Below are positions 36,534 to 45,775 of a DNA stretch of 64,000 bases, one piece after another; the first letter of the stretch is position 1, and each line of letters opens with the position of its first letter. A program made the translations under genes and the position numbers. Source of the stretch: Streptomyces buecherae. GTDB taxonomy: Bacteria > Actinomycetota > Actinomycetes > Streptomycetales > Streptomycetaceae. The notes beneath the pieces were generated by a model that saw only the letters and a list, made by a program, of their open reading frames with translations, had not been told where the DNA came from and did not search any database. The DNA is taken from assembly GCF_014295035.1 (NCBI RefSeq), contig NZ_CP060404.1, positions 1,778,001 to 1,842,000 on the forward strand, written 5' to 3'.

Positions 36534-37658
36534 ATGAGGAGAAACGCGAACCGAGGTACCACGCGACGTGTCAGAGCCGCCCTGGGCACGGTGGTCGCGC
36601 TCTGCGCGGTCACGGCGGTGTTACCCGGGGCCGCCTCGGCCGAGCCCACGGCCGGGGCGCGCGGCGCGGACGACCGCGAGACGAGCGTCCAGAGGATCAG
36701 CCTCGCGGCCGACGGGACCCCGGCGGACGGCGGCTCCGGCGACGCGTCGATCACGCCCGACGGCCGTCATGTCGTCTTCGCGTCGGCGGCGGACAACCTC
36801 ACGCCCGACCGCCCGCAGGAGGGCGACGAGGTCTACCTCCGCGACCAGCGGACAGACGAGATCAGGCGGATCGGGTACTACGACCCGATCGAGCCGCCGG
36901 TCATCAGCGGTGACGGGGCCTACCTCGGCTATCCGGTGCCGTGGATGCGGGACGTGAAGATCTACCTGTGGCAGGTGCGGACGGGGGCCATCGGCGGCCT
37001 CGACTGCTGGCCCCACTGCGGCCAACTCGCGCTGAACGGGGACGGCCACCACGCCGTCTACGTCGTCGCTCCCAGACCGCCGGCGTCCCACCAGCGCGTC
37101 GAGTTCCAGGACGTGTTCACCGGCGCCAGGGAGACCATCGCCGAGTTCGACCACCGGCGCCCGCCCCGGCCGTCCCTCAGCGGCGACAGCCGCCGTGTCG
37201 CCTACCAGGACGGCGAGGCGGGCGACGTCTTCGTACGGGACCGGACCGACGGCGTCACCCACGGCCCGATCGAGGGCCCGTCCAAGGAGGCGACGCTCGT
37301 CCAGCTCAGCGAGGACAGCGGCAAGGTCGTCTACCGCTCGGGCCCCGACACCCACGTCCACGACGTGCGCTCGGGCACCGCCCAACGGGTGCCGAACGCC
37401 CGGGGCGTGGCCATCGACCCCACCGGCCGCTATCTGCTGTACGCCCCGAACGACCCGGCGGACCCCGACCAGCCGTCGCTGACGCTGCGCGACCTGAGCA
37501 CGGGCACCGACGAGATCGTCTCCCGGCAGCCCGCCTCCGCCGGCGTCGACGCGGTCAGCGCCCACGGCCGGGGCGTGGTCTTCACGTCGGCGGCCGACGA
37601 CATCGTGCCCGACGACACCAACGGCACCCCAGACGTCTTCGTCCGCCACTTCCACTGA
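36534..37658 (+). CDS. Secreted WD40-like (TolB-type) beta-propeller protein
   Basis: 374 residues with an Arg-rich N-region and a Sec signal peptide probably cleaved after AASA (residue 36). The mature chain repeats the PD40/TolB pattern: ASITPDGRHVVFASAADNL, PSLSGDSRRVAYQDG, VQLSEDSGKVVYRSG, VAIDPTGRYLLYAPN, VSAHGRGVVFTSAADDIVPDDTNG, that is about six blades. No catalytic domain accompanies the propeller. The role is unknown; ligand or protein binding outside the cell is likely. GGGGGG six bases upstream supports ATG 36534. A strong terminator follows. Confidence 0.85.
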   Translation: MRRNANRGTTRRVRAALGTVVALCAVTAVLPGAASAEPTAGARGADDRETSVQRISLAADGTPADGGSGDASITPDGRHVVFASAADNLTPDRPQEGDEVYLRDQRTDEIRRIGYYDPIEPPVISGDGAYLGYPVPWMRDVKIYLWQVRTGAIGGLDCWPHCGQLALNGDGHHAVYVVAPRPPASHQRVEFQDVFTGARETIAEFDHRRPPRPSLSGDSRRVAYQDGEAGDVFVRDRTDGVTHGPIEGPSKEATLVQLSEDSGKVVYRSGPDTHVHDVRSGTAQRVPNARGVAIDPTGRYLLYAPNDPADPDQPSLTLRDLSTGTDEIVSRQPASAGVDAVSAHGRGVVFTSAADDIVPDDTNGTPDVFVRHFH

Positions 37659-37678
37659 CCGCCCCGGCCACCGTGTCT

Positions 37679-37724
37679 CGGCTCCCCACCGCTCGCGCGC
37701 CCGCGCACGAGCGGTGGGGAGCCG
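37679..37724. terminator. 17-bp perfect hairpin between convergent genes
   Basis: Arms 37679-37695 and 37708-37724 (starting CGGCTCCCCACC) are fully complementary, with a 12-base loop. It lies 21 bp after the propeller gene and 70 bp before the end of the SDR gene, so it can serve both strands. Confidence 0.88.
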
Positions 37725-37793
37725 TGACGGGGAAGCCACGGAGAGGCCGTCGCGGCATGCCCCGGTCCCCGCGACCGCGCGGGGGACCGGCCG

Positions 37794-38378
37794 TCACGAG
37801 CGCCAGACCTGGCCCTGCACGGCGCTCTCCACCGCCGTCACGTACGCCTCGGCCACCCGGGCGACGGGCGTGCCGCCCGCTCCGTCCCGTCCCAGGCCCT
37901 CCAGGGTCTCCCTGATCCAGCCCGGGCTGATGAGGTTGATCCGCAGTCCCCGGGGCAACTCCGCGGCCGTGTTGCGGACGAAGCCCTCCAGGCCCGTGTT
38001 GACCAGGGCCCCCAGCGACCCGCCGGCCAGCGGCGTGGCGAAGGTGCCCCCGGTCAGCGTGATGGAGCCGCCGTCCCGCAGGTGGCGCACCGCTCGCCGG
38101 GCCAGCGCCACCTGTCCCAGCAGCTTGCCCCGCACGCCGTCGGCGACGGCCTCGTCGGTCACGGTCCCCAGGTCCACCAGCGGACCGCTGGCGGCGCAGC
38201 ACACCACCGCGTCGAGCCCGGAGACCTCGGCGAACAACGGGTCCAGCGACGCCGGGTCCTCCAGGTCCACCTTCACCGGCCCCCCGCGTGAGGCCCTGAC
38301 CACCTCGTGGGAGGGCTCCAACGCCTCGACGACCGCGCTGCCGATCGTCCCTGTCGCACCGACCACGAGTACCTTCAT
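37794..38378 (-). CDS. Short-chain dehydrogenase/reductase
   Basis: 194 residues from ATG 38378 (MKVLVVGATGTIGSAVVEAL, TGxxGxxG cofactor motif). The family NAG motif is replaced by CCAAS (Asn missing). The catalytic triad is degenerate: no YxxxK is seen where expected, and the region reads VNTGLEGFVRNTAAELPRGLRINLISPGWIRETL. The protein is also shorter than typical SDRs (about 250). It belongs to a small subclass of atypical SDRs, probably NAD(P)-binding with an uncertain reaction. The ribosome site is weak. Confidence 0.8.
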   Translation of the reverse strand: MKVLVVGATGTIGSAVVEALEPSHEVVRASRGGPVKVDLEDPASLDPLFAEVSGLDAVVCCAASGPLVDLGTVTDEAVADGVRGKLLGQVALARRAVRHLRDGGSITLTGGTFATPLAGGSLGALVNTGLEGFVRNTAAELPRGLRINLISPGWIRETLEGLGRDGAGGTPVARVAEAYVTAVESAVQGQVWRS

Positions 38379-38445
38379 ACGCCGCAGGCTAGAAGCGATC
38401 ACCACCGGTGGCGACCGAATTCCGCCGGCCGGCCAACCGGTGTGG

Positions 38446-39348
38446 TCACCGGGTGCCGCTGTCGGCCAGCACCTGGGTCAGGGCGTTCGTGGCCTGGCGG
38501 ATCATGCCGGGGTTGGTGTCCCAGTAGTAGGGCAGCGCCGACACCGCCTGGTAGAGCGCCCAGCCGCGACCGCGCAGCCAGGCGGCGTCGTCGACGGCGA
38601 GTTCGGCCCGGAACCGCTCCCGGCTGGCCCCGGCGAAGACGTTCCACGCGGGCTGGAGGTCGCAGGCGGGGTCGCCGACGTTCAGGCAGCCGAAGTCGAT
38701 GACGGCCGACAGCCGCCCGTCGGTCACCAGCAGGTTGCCCGGCAGCAGGTCGCCGTGGAGCCAGAGCTCGGGGCCGGACCACGCGGGGGCGTGCAGCGAC
38801 TCCTCCCAGGAGGCGAGGGCGGCGGCGCCGTCGACACGGTCGCCGAGTTGGGCGATCGAGCGACGCACCTGCTCGTCCAACTCGGCCAACGGCGCGCCCC
38901 GGCTGCCGGTCGAACGCCGGTGGGCGCCGGTCGGGTCCGCGCGGCGCAGCGCGGTGATGAACGCGGCGAGGTCCACGGCCGCCCGTTCCAGGTCCGTCAG
39001 CGTGCCGTTGGCGTTCTCGCCGGGCAGCCACTCGTAGACCGACCAGTCGTACGGGTAACCCTCGGCGGGACGGCCCGTCGCCACCTGGACCGGGATCGCG
39101 AGCGGCAGCAGCGGCGCGAGCCTGGGCAGCCACCGCGCTTCGCGCACCGCCTGTCGGGTGGCCCCGCTGATGCGCGGCAGGCGGACGGACAGGTGGTCGC
39201 CGAGGCGGTAGACGGCGTGGTCGGTGCCGTAGGAGTCGACCGGGGTGACCGGCAGTTCGGCCCACTGCGGGAACTGCCCGCGCACCAGGCGGCGCACCAG
39301 GGCGGAGTCGGTCAGCACCTCGTCGGCGTGCATCCTGGTCGCTGGCAT
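38446..39348 (-). CDS. Aminoglycoside-phosphotransferase-family kinase
   Basis: 300 residues. The APH/choline-kinase catalytic loop WLHGDLLPGNLLV (HGDxxxxN) and the metal-binding IDFG are intact; the N-terminal lobe has YGTDHAVYRLGDHLSVRLPR. These give a functional kinase on sequence grounds. The family includes antibiotic-resistance enzymes and metabolic kinases, and nothing here fixes the substrate. The subgroup with VYEWLPGE is common in soil actinomycetes. It lies between an SDR and a methyltransferase of unrelated orientation. Confidence 0.85.
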   Translation of the reverse strand: MPATRMHADEVLTDSALVRRLVRGQFPQWAELPVTPVDSYGTDHAVYRLGDHLSVRLPRISGATRQAVREARWLPRLAPLLPLAIPVQVATGRPAEGYPYDWSVYEWLPGENANGTLTDLERAAVDLAAFITALRRADPTGAHRRSTGSRGAPLAELDEQVRRSIAQLGDRVDGAAALASWEESLHAPAWSGPELWLHGDLLPGNLLVTDGRLSAVIDFGCLNVGDPACDLQPAWNVFAGASRERFRAELAVDDAAWLRGRGWALYQAVSALPYYWDTNPGMIRQATNALTQVLADSGTR

Positions 39349-39565
39349 GGCCGCATCCTCGCAAAGCGCGCGGCCGACGGCAGGTCATTTTCGGCCCGCC
39401 GGGCGCCGCTCGACGCCGGCCCGGGTCGCCGGGCGTCCGGTTCGTTGGCGCGTCCGGTTCGTCGGCGCGTCCGGTGCGCCGGCGTGTCAGCGCCCACGTC
39501 GCGAAGGGCCCGCGCCGGCCTGGGTGGTCTTGCCGCGGCGCGGCGTGGCCGGCGAGGATCGGGCG

Positions 39566-40330
39566 ATGACCCGGGTCCATGACGACACGCGCCTGGCCGA
39601 CGCCTACCACAGCGGGAACGCGATGCCGGAGGCGTCGCTGAGGGCGTGGGCGGAGTTCGTCGGGTCGTTCGCGCCCCGCCCCGCGCCGGCCTGGCTCGAC
39701 GTCGGCGCGGGCACGGGCATGTTCTGCGCGGCGCTCGACCGGTACCAGCGGGCGTCGCGCGTGGTGGGCGTCGAGCCCTCGCCGGCCATGCTCCGCGCGG
39801 CCCGCGAGGCGACGGCGGGTGGTCGGGCCCGCCTCGTCGCCGGCACCGCCGAACGGCTGCCGCTGGCCGACGGGGCGTTCGACATCGCGCTCCTCTCCCG
39901 CGTCGTCCACCACCTGCCCGACCGGCCGGCGGCGGCGCGCGAGTTGGCGCGCGTGCTGCGGCCGGCCGGCGTCGTGGTGCTCCGGACGACCTTCCGGGAG
40001 CGGCTGGACGCGCTGGTCTACGACTACTGGCCACGGCTGCGCGCCACCGACGGCGCGCGGTTCCCCGGCCAGGCGGAGGTGCTGGCCGACTTCGCGGAGG
40101 CGGGCTTCACCGCCCGTACGGTCACGTCCTTCGCGCAGCCCGTGGCCGCGAGCCTGGGTGAGTACGCGGCGCGGCTGCGCGACCGGCCGCAGTCGAAGTT
40201 CGGCCACCTGTCGCCGGCGGAGTTCGCGGCGGGCCTTGAGCGCATGCGGGCGGACGCCGTGGCGCGCGCGGACGAGCCGGCGCGCGCCGTGTGCGAGCGC
40301 TATGACGTCGCCGTGCTGGCGCGCGGCTGA
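39566..40330 (+). CDS. SAM-dependent methyltransferase (class I)
   Basis: 254 residues from ATG 39566. Motif I is WLDVGAGTGMFCAAL, followed by VVGVEPSPAMLRAARE (acidic loop), LVAGTAERLPLADGAFDIALLSRVVHHLPD (motifs II/III) and LRPAGVVVLRT. This is the UbiE/methyltransferase-11 type, which acts on small molecules. Substrate unknown. No biosynthetic genes adjoin, and it is convergent with the secreted protein gene downstream. Confidence 0.88.
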   Translation: MTRVHDDTRLADAYHSGNAMPEASLRAWAEFVGSFAPRPAPAWLDVGAGTGMFCAALDRYQRASRVVGVEPSPAMLRAAREATAGGRARLVAGTAERLPLADGAFDIALLSRVVHHLPDRPAAARELARVLRPAGVVVLRTTFRERLDALVYDYWPRLRATDGARFPGQAEVLADFAEAGFTARTVTSFAQPVAASLGEYAARLRDRPQSKFGHLSPAEFAAGLERMRADAVARADEPARAVCERYDVAVLARG

Positions 40331-40720
40331 CCTCCGGCCGCTGTTCCGCTGTTCCGCGCGGGCGCGTTTCCGGGCGGGCGGGGTGGAGCGAGCGCGTCCG
40401 GGAGCGTGCCGGCGGGCCTCGTACGGGGCGTGGCGGGCTGGTGTTCGTCGCGCGCGCCGGGTCGTGCGGGCGGGCACGGTGGGACGTAGCGGCTACGGCT
40501 CCGGTACGGGGGCCGGCCGTGTCGGGTGCTGACGGTGTCGGCTTCCGGACCTGCCGAGTTCTGACCGTGCCGGGTTGCGACAGTGTCGGGTTCCGGCGCG
40601 GGCGGACGCGAGGGGGCTCGCGAGCGGGTGTCCGTCCGCGCCGGGCTTGGGCCGCGTGGGGGACGCGGGGCGGTGTCGCGGGGTGCGCCGCGTGGGTGGG
40701 GCGGCGCACGGGTCTCGGGG
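40331..40720. other. Gene-free stretch with degenerate short repeats
   Basis: 390 bases between convergent genes. There is a loose repetition of TGTCGGGTT(C/G)-like units (for example about 40519, 40529, 40584). No coding bias or promoter is recognised. Confidence 0.35.
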
Positions 40721-41335
40721 TTACTTGACGCCGAAGCCGCCCGAGAAGGAGCCGGCGTTCCACATGGACGAGCCGATCTGGTGGTAGGCGTCGAAGAACG
40801 CCACCGAGCCGGAGGGAAGGTTCTTGGGCACCTTGGCGGTGAAGACGACCTTCGAGTGGCCCTTGGGTGTCGGACACTTGAAGCCGGTGCCTATGCCGAT
40901 CTTCTCCGGGTCGGTGAAGAACACGCACTTCTTGTTGGGCTTGGCGGTCAGGCCCGGGTGCGGGCCGTTGGCCCACTGCTTGCCCATGTCACCGACGTGC
41001 ACGCGGTCCAGGTAGACCCAGATGTGGCCCGCCTCCGGCGAGTCCACCGTGACGGTGACCTTCGTCTTGCTGCCGGGCTTGACCGGCACCTCGTTCCGGG
41101 TCACCCGCACCTTGGAGATCTCGTCCGAGGCCGGGGCCGCGTGCCCGGCGCGCGGGCTGGCCGGGAACCGCACCGAAGACGAGGTCTCGGGCGAGCTCTT
41201 CTCATCGGCGGCGCCGGCGCTCGGCACCGCGAGCACGCCGAACAGCACGGCACCCGCGCCGATCGCCGCGCCGAGCGTCCGCCGCGGGCGGCGGGTGACG
41301 ACGGATCGCGCACGATGGGCAAGGGAATTGCGCAT
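40721..41335 (-). CDS. Small secreted protein of unknown function
   Basis: 204 residues from ATG 41335 (AGAGG seven bases upstream). Arg-rich N-region, hydrophobic core and a signal-peptidase site after PSAGA (about residue 42). The mature part is an Ig-like beta-domain (VRVTRNEVPVKPGSKTKVTVTVDSPEAGHIWVYLDRVHVG, HSKVVFTAKVPKNLPSGSVAFFDA) with two cysteines that could form a disulfide (KKCVFF and FKCPTP). No enzyme motif is seen. It is divergent from the XRE-MurA gene across 401 bp that include a GCAAT-TC-ATTGC dyad at 41487-41498. Confidence 0.78.
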   Translation of the reverse strand: MRNSLAHRARSVVTRRPRRTLGAAIGAGAVLFGVLAVPSAGAADEKSSPETSSSVRFPASPRAGHAAPASDEISKVRVTRNEVPVKPGSKTKVTVTVDSPEAGHIWVYLDRVHVGDMGKQWANGPHPGLTAKPNKKCVFFTDPEKIGIGTGFKCPTPKGHSKVVFTAKVPKNLPSGSVAFFDAYHQIGSSMWNAGSFSGGFGVK

Positions 41336-41708
41336 GGTGAGACCTCTTTCAGGAAGTGCGGGCGACTTACGGGAGGTACGGCGACTCACGGAAGTGCGGA
41401 CAGCGACTCGCCTGTGCGTGGCGTAGGCGTTCCAGCCACCAGCACCGTAAGAGGCACTCGACCGGCGCAACAATGACAGTGTTTTGGCAATTCATTGCGC
41501 GAAGTGCCGTCCGCGCGGCAACTCTGGACAGGGACGCACCGGCCGCGCCCCCGGCCCGCGCGGTGCTCGCCACGGCCGGAGGGGACCGGTCTCGGCAGCG
41601 CGGGCGCGGGCCGCAGGGCCGTGTCACAGTCGCCTCGGGGCTCTCGCCGCGCCGCCCGCTCATCGCGGGTCCCGCGCGGCACGCCGTGCACCACCGCAAC
41701 ATGAGCAC

Positions 41709-41736
41709 ATCTCATATCTGAGATAATATTGATCTC
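41709..41736. promoter_or_regulatory. Operator-like dyads and -10 immediately before the XRE-MurA gene
   Basis: ATCTCA-TATC-TGAGAT (41709-41724) is a perfect 6-bp-arm dyad. A further ATCTC half-site lies at 41732-41736, touching the ATG at 41737. AGATAATATT between them supplies a -10-like TAATAT, and no ribosome site precedes the ATG. A self-repressed, leaderless transcript is the simplest reading. Confidence 0.6.
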
Positions 41737-43266
41737 ATGACAGACGCCTACCTCGCCCGCATCGGGAAGCTCATCCGCGACGCCCGCCAGCACCGTGGCT
41801 GGACGCAGACGGAGCTAGCGGAGGCACTCGGCACCAGCCAGAGCGCCGTCAACCGCATCGAACGCGGAAATCAGAACATCAGCCTTGAGATGATCGCCCG
41901 CATCGGCGAGGCCCTGGACAGCGAGATCGTGTCCCTCGGCTACGCGGGCCCGATGCACCTGCGGGTCGTCGGAGGCCGGCAGCTCTCCGGCGCGATCGAC
42001 GTCAAGACCAGCAAGAACGCGTGCGTGGCGCTGCTGTGCGCCTCGCTGCTCAACGCGGGCCGCACCACGCTGCGTCGGGTCGCCCGGATCGAGGAGGTCT
42101 ACCGCATCCTGGAGGTGCTCGGCAGCATCGGCGTACGCGCCCGCTGGATCAACGACGGCAACGACCTGGAGATCGTGCCGCCGGCCGAGCTGAACCTCGC
42201 CGCCATGGACACCGACGCCGCCCGGCGGACCCGCAGCGTCATCATGTTCCTCGGCCCGCTGCTGCACCGCCTCGACCGGTTCCGCATCCCGTACGCGGGC
42301 GGTTGCGACCTGGGCACCCGCACCGTCCAGCCGCACATGACGGCGCTGCGCCACTTCGGCCTCGAGGTCACCGCGACCGAGGGTACGTACCACGCCGAGG
42401 TCAACCGCGAGGTCTCCCCCGTCCGGCCCATCGTGCTGACCGAGCGCGGCGACACCGTGACCGAGAACGCCCTGCTGGCCGCCGCCCGGCACGACGGCGT
42501 CACCGTCATCCGCAACGCCAGCTCCAACTACATGGTCCAGGACCTGTGCTTCTTCCTTGAGCAGTTGGGCGTGCGGGTGGAGGGCGTGGGCACCACGACC
42601 CTGACCGTGCACGGCGTCGCGCACATCGACCGCGACGTGGACTACGCGCCGTCCGAGGACCCGGTCGAGGCGATGAGCCTGCTCGCGGCGGCCGTGGTGA
42701 CCCAGTCGGAGCTGACGATCCGACGCGTCCCGGTGGAGTTCCTGGAGATCGAGCTCGCGGTCCTCGAGGAGATGGGCCTCGACCACGAGCGCAGCGCGGA
42801 GTACCCGGCGGACAACGGCCGCACCCGGCTGATCGACCTGACGGTCCGCCCGTCCAAGCTGAGCGCGCCGCTCGACAAGATCCACCCGATGCCGTTCCCC
42901 GGCATCAACATCGACAACGTGCCCTTCTTCGCGGCGATCGCGGCCAGCGCGCAGGGCTCGACGCTGATCCACGACTGGGTCTACGACAACCGCGCCATCT
43001 ACCTCACCGACCTGACCCGGCTCGGTGCCAGCGTCAAGCTGCTCGACCCGCACCGGGTGCTGGTCGAGGGCCCCACCCGGTGGCGCTCCGCGGAGATGAT
43101 GTGCCCGCCCGCGCTGCGGCCCGCCGTGGTGGTGCTGCTCGCGATGATGGCGGCCGAGGGCACCTCGGTACTGCGCAACGTCTACGTGATCAACCGCGGC
43201 TACGAGGACCTGGCCGAGCGGCTGAACTCGATCGGCGCCCAGATCGAGATCTTCCGGGACATCTAG
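41737..43266 (+). CDS. XRE helix-turn-helix fused to a MurA-like enolpyruvyl transferase
   Basis: 509 residues. Residues about 5-65 are an XRE/Cro HTH (IGKLIRDARQHRGWTQTELAEALGTSQSAVNRIERG). From about 74 comes an EPSP-synthase-fold domain like UDP-GlcNAc 1-carboxyvinyltransferase. MurA active-site equivalents are kept: Lys93-Asn94, Cys190 in PYAGGCDLGTR, Arg195, Asp in MPFPGINIDNVPF. It may therefore be both enzyme and DNA-binding protein, or a sensor of UDP-GlcNAc. Canonical MurA has about 420 residues and no HTH. The dyad touching the start codon suggests autoregulation. The family is known in Streptomyces; its function is not settled to my knowledge. Confidence 0.88.
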   Translation: MTDAYLARIGKLIRDARQHRGWTQTELAEALGTSQSAVNRIERGNQNISLEMIARIGEALDSEIVSLGYAGPMHLRVVGGRQLSGAIDVKTSKNACVALLCASLLNAGRTTLRRVARIEEVYRILEVLGSIGVRARWINDGNDLEIVPPAELNLAAMDTDAARRTRSVIMFLGPLLHRLDRFRIPYAGGCDLGTRTVQPHMTALRHFGLEVTATEGTYHAEVNREVSPVRPIVLTERGDTVTENALLAAARHDGVTVIRNASSNYMVQDLCFFLEQLGVRVEGVGTTTLTVHGVAHIDRDVDYAPSEDPVEAMSLLAAAVVTQSELTIRRVPVEFLEIELAVLEEMGLDHERSAEYPADNGRTRLIDLTVRPSKLSAPLDKIHPMPFPGINIDNVPFFAAIAASAQGSTLIHDWVYDNRAIYLTDLTRLGASVKLLDPHRVLVEGPTRWRSAEMMCPPALRPAVVVLLAMMAAEGTSVLRNVYVINRGYEDLAERLNSIGAQIEIFRDI

Positions 43267-43528
43267 CGGCCGGGCGTGCCGGCGGGACGACGCCGCCCCC
43301 CGCACCGTGCGTCGGCCCGCGGTCGCGAGGAGTGGGGGCGGTGTGCCGCGTCGGTGGCCTCTCCCCCACGCCCGCCGTCGCTCCTAGATCACTTCGCTTC
43401 TGGCCGCAACGCCCTTATCGGCCAAAGGAATTCTTGGTCGAGTCGGCCTTTTGGCGCCCTTCGGGCTCGCCGCGCGCCCGGGCCGCCCACTGCGGGGCAG
43501 GTAGGGGGCGATGTTCGTCGCGGTCTAC

Positions 43529-43547
43529 GTAGGTTAGGCTCACCTAA
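43529..43547. promoter_or_regulatory. DmdR1-type iron box
   Basis: GTAGGTTAGGCTCACCTAA differs from the desferrioxamine-type iron box TTAGGTTAGGCTCACCTAA at one of 19 positions. It lies 116 bp upstream of the siderophore-binding lipoprotein gene and implies iron-dependent repression. The remaining gene-free sequence 43267-43528 includes an AT-rich island (43383-43450) with an imperfect GCCAAAGG/CCTTTTGGC hairpin. Confidence 0.88.
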
Positions 43548-43662
43548 AATCTTCGTCGGCTGCCTGCCGTCGCGCTCCCGCCCCAGGCCGAAACCTGACC
43601 CTGGGGCGGGCCGGCGGGAGGTGGTTCCGACGCCTGGTGCCTGAGAACGAGGATCTTCCGCG

Positions 43663-44727
43663 ATGCCCATTCTGCTGACCTCCCTGCGCCGCCGGGCCGC
43701 CGTGGCCGCGGCCGGAGCCGTTTCGCTGACCCTGCTGGTCACGGGCTGTGGCTCGGACGACAAGGACGACGACGGCAAGAAGGACGCGGCGAACGCGGGC
43801 GCCCCGGCCGAGGCCGGGGCCTTCCCGGTCACCATCAAGAGCGCGCTCGGCAAGGCCGAGATCAAGGAGAAGCCCCAGCGCGTCGTGACCCTGGGCCAGG
43901 GCTCCGCGGAGACGGCCATCGCGCTCGGCAACGTACCGGTGGGCATCGAGAAGTACGAGTGGGGCAGCGACAAGACCGGCTACCTGCCGTGGATCCACGA
44001 GGCGGTCACCAAGTCAGGGAAGAAGCTGCCCAAGCAGTTCACCGGCGGTGAGGAACTCGACATCGAGGCCATCACGGAGCTGGAGCCCGACGTCATCCTC
44101 GCCCCGTGGTCCGGGATCACGCAGAAGCAGTACGACATCCTCAAGGACATCGCTCCCACCGTCGCCTACCCGGACAAGGCGTGGAGCACCGACTGGGACC
44201 AGCAGATCGACCTCATCGCCAAGGCGCTCGGCCAGCCGAAGAAGGCCAAGGAGCTGACGGCGAAGATCGACAAGCAGCTCGCCGACGCCGCCGCGAAGAA
44301 GCCGAACTACAAGAACGTCACGTTCTCCTACATCTACACCTCGGGCCCCGGCACCCTCGGCGTCTTCAAGCCGCAGGAGCAGCGCGTGGAGATGGTCTCC
44401 AAGCTGGGTCTGAAGGTCGACCCGGTCGTCAACACCTTCAAGGAGACCGAGGGCACCGACTCGGCGCTGATCGGCCTGGAGAACGCCGACAAGCTCAAGA
44501 AGAGCGACGTGGCCTTCACCTTCTACACCGACGACAAGACCCGCAAGGAGATCGAGGCGCAGCCGCTGTACGCCGCGATCCCCGCGGTGAAGAAGGGCGC
44601 GCTCGTCTCCAGCAAGGACCAGTCCTTCGTCACCGCCTCCTCGATGCTCAACCCGCTGACGGTGCCGTACAGCATCGAGCGGTACCTGCCCCTGATCGAC
44701 GCGGCCGTCGCCAAGTCCGGCAAGTAG
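43663..44727 (+). CDS. Iron-siderophore ABC transporter substrate-binding lipoprotein
   Basis: 354 residues. Signal peptide with lipobox LLVTGC, then a charged linker (DDKDDDGKKD). FepB/FhuD-type fold: PQRVVTLGQGSAETAIALGNVPVGIEKYEWG, LDIEAITELEPDVILAPWSGITQKQYDIL, IYTSGPGTLGVFKPQEQRVEMV. It binds a ferric siderophore outside the membrane; the ligand is not readable, though the family includes DesE/CdtB-like hydroxamate binders. The iron box upstream fits. It is first in a three-gene operon with two FecCD permeases. Confidence 0.93.
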   Translation: MPILLTSLRRRAAVAAAGAVSLTLLVTGCGSDDKDDDGKKDAANAGAPAEAGAFPVTIKSALGKAEIKEKPQRVVTLGQGSAETAIALGNVPVGIEKYEWGSDKTGYLPWIHEAVTKSGKKLPKQFTGGEELDIEAITELEPDVILAPWSGITQKQYDILKDIAPTVAYPDKAWSTDWDQQIDLIAKALGQPKKAKELTAKIDKQLADAAAKKPNYKNVTFSYIYTSGPGTLGVFKPQEQRVEMVSKLGLKVDPVVNTFKETEGTDSALIGLENADKLKKSDVAFTFYTDDKTRKEIEAQPLYAAIPAVKKGALVSSKDQSFVTASSMLNPLTVPYSIERYLPLIDAAVAKSGK

Positions 44728-44743
44728 CCGCGGAGCTGCGAGC

Positions 44744-45775
44744 GTGACCACAGCCTCTGCTGCCCGGCAGGGCCCCGGCGCACAGCGTCGGGGCCCTGCC
44801 GGGCTCTCCCTCGCCCTGATCGGGTGCCTGCTCCTGCTGGCGGTCGCCCTGTTCGCCAGCGTCATGTACGGCAGCAAGCCGACCGCCGCCTCCGACGTGC
44901 TCGATGTGCTCACCGGGGGCGGCGACAGCTATGTGCGCACCGTCGTGGAGAGCCGCTACCCGCGCACCGCGATCGGCGTGCTCGCCGGTGTCTGCCTGGC
45001 CGTCGCGGGCACGCTCATGCAGGGCGTCACCCGCAACCCGCTGGCCGAACCCGGGTTGCTCGGCATCAACGCGGGTGCCTCGGCGAGCATCGTCGCGGCC
45101 ACCGCCTACCTCGGCGCCACCGGGCAGCGGGAGACGATGTGGTGGGCGCTGCCCGGCGCGCTCCTCGCGGGCGTCGCCGTACACGTGATCGGCACGGCGG
45201 GCGGCCGTACCAACCCGGTGCGCCTGGTGCTGGCCGGCGCGGTGCTCAGTGCCGTGCTCGCCGCGTTCATCCAGGCCGTCACCCTCTCCCGGCCCAAGGT
45301 CTTCGACACCTACCGCTACTGGGTGGTGGGCGCGCTCGGTGGTCGCGGCTGGGAGGTGTTCTGGTCGGTCCTGCCCTTCGCCGGTACCGGCCTCGCGGTC
45401 GCGCTCCTCCTCGGGCCGAGCCTGAACGCCATGGCCATGGGCGACGACAAGGCCACCTCGCTGGGTATCAGCCCCGCCCGCGTCAAGGGCGCCGGCCTGC
45501 TCGCCGCGACGCTGCTGAGCGCGTCGGCGACGGCGGCGGTGGGCCCCATCGCGTTCGTCGGGCTCGCCGTGCCCCACCTCGTACGCGCCCTGGTGGGCGC
45601 GGACTTCCGGCTCCAGTTGCTGTTCTCGGCCCTGGCCGGCCCCTCGCTGCTGTTGCTCGCCGACGTGATCGGCAGGGTGGTGCTACGCCCGCAGGAGCTG
45701 ATGGTGGGCGTCGTCACCGCCTGTGTCGGGGCGCCCGCGCTGCTGTTGGCCGTACGTCGGATGAGGGGGGCCTGA
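44744..45775 (+). CDS. FecCD-family siderophore permease, subunit 1
   Basis: 343 residues from GTG 44744 (GGAG eight bases upstream), about ten membrane segments. Family motifs: ESRYPRTAIGVLAGVCLAVAGTLMQGVTRNPLAEPGLLGINAGAS and GPIAFVGLAVPHLVRALVGADFR. It forms the inner-membrane channel with the next gene product. It lies 16 bp after the binding-protein gene, and its stop overlaps the start of the second permease. Confidence 0.93.
   Translation: MTTASAARQGPGAQRRGPAGLSLALIGCLLLLAVALFASVMYGSKPTAASDVLDVLTGGGDSYVRTVVESRYPRTAIGVLAGVCLAVAGTLMQGVTRNPLAEPGLLGINAGASASIVAATAYLGATGQRETMWWALPGALLAGVAVHVIGTAGGRTNPVRLVLAGAVLSAVLAAFIQAVTLSRPKVFDTYRYWVVGALGGRGWEVFWSVLPFAGTGLAVALLLGPSLNAMAMGDDKATSLGISPARVKGAGLLAATLLSASATAAVGPIAFVGLAVPHLVRALVGADFRLQLLFSALAGPSLLLLADVIGRVVLRPQELMVGVVTACVGAPALLLAVRRMRGA

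Noticed and set aside
38446..40330. Antibiotic biosynthesis or resistance cluster around the APH-like kinase and methyltransferase
   Set aside because: The genes differ in orientation and have no biosynthetic neighbours; each belongs to a large generic family.
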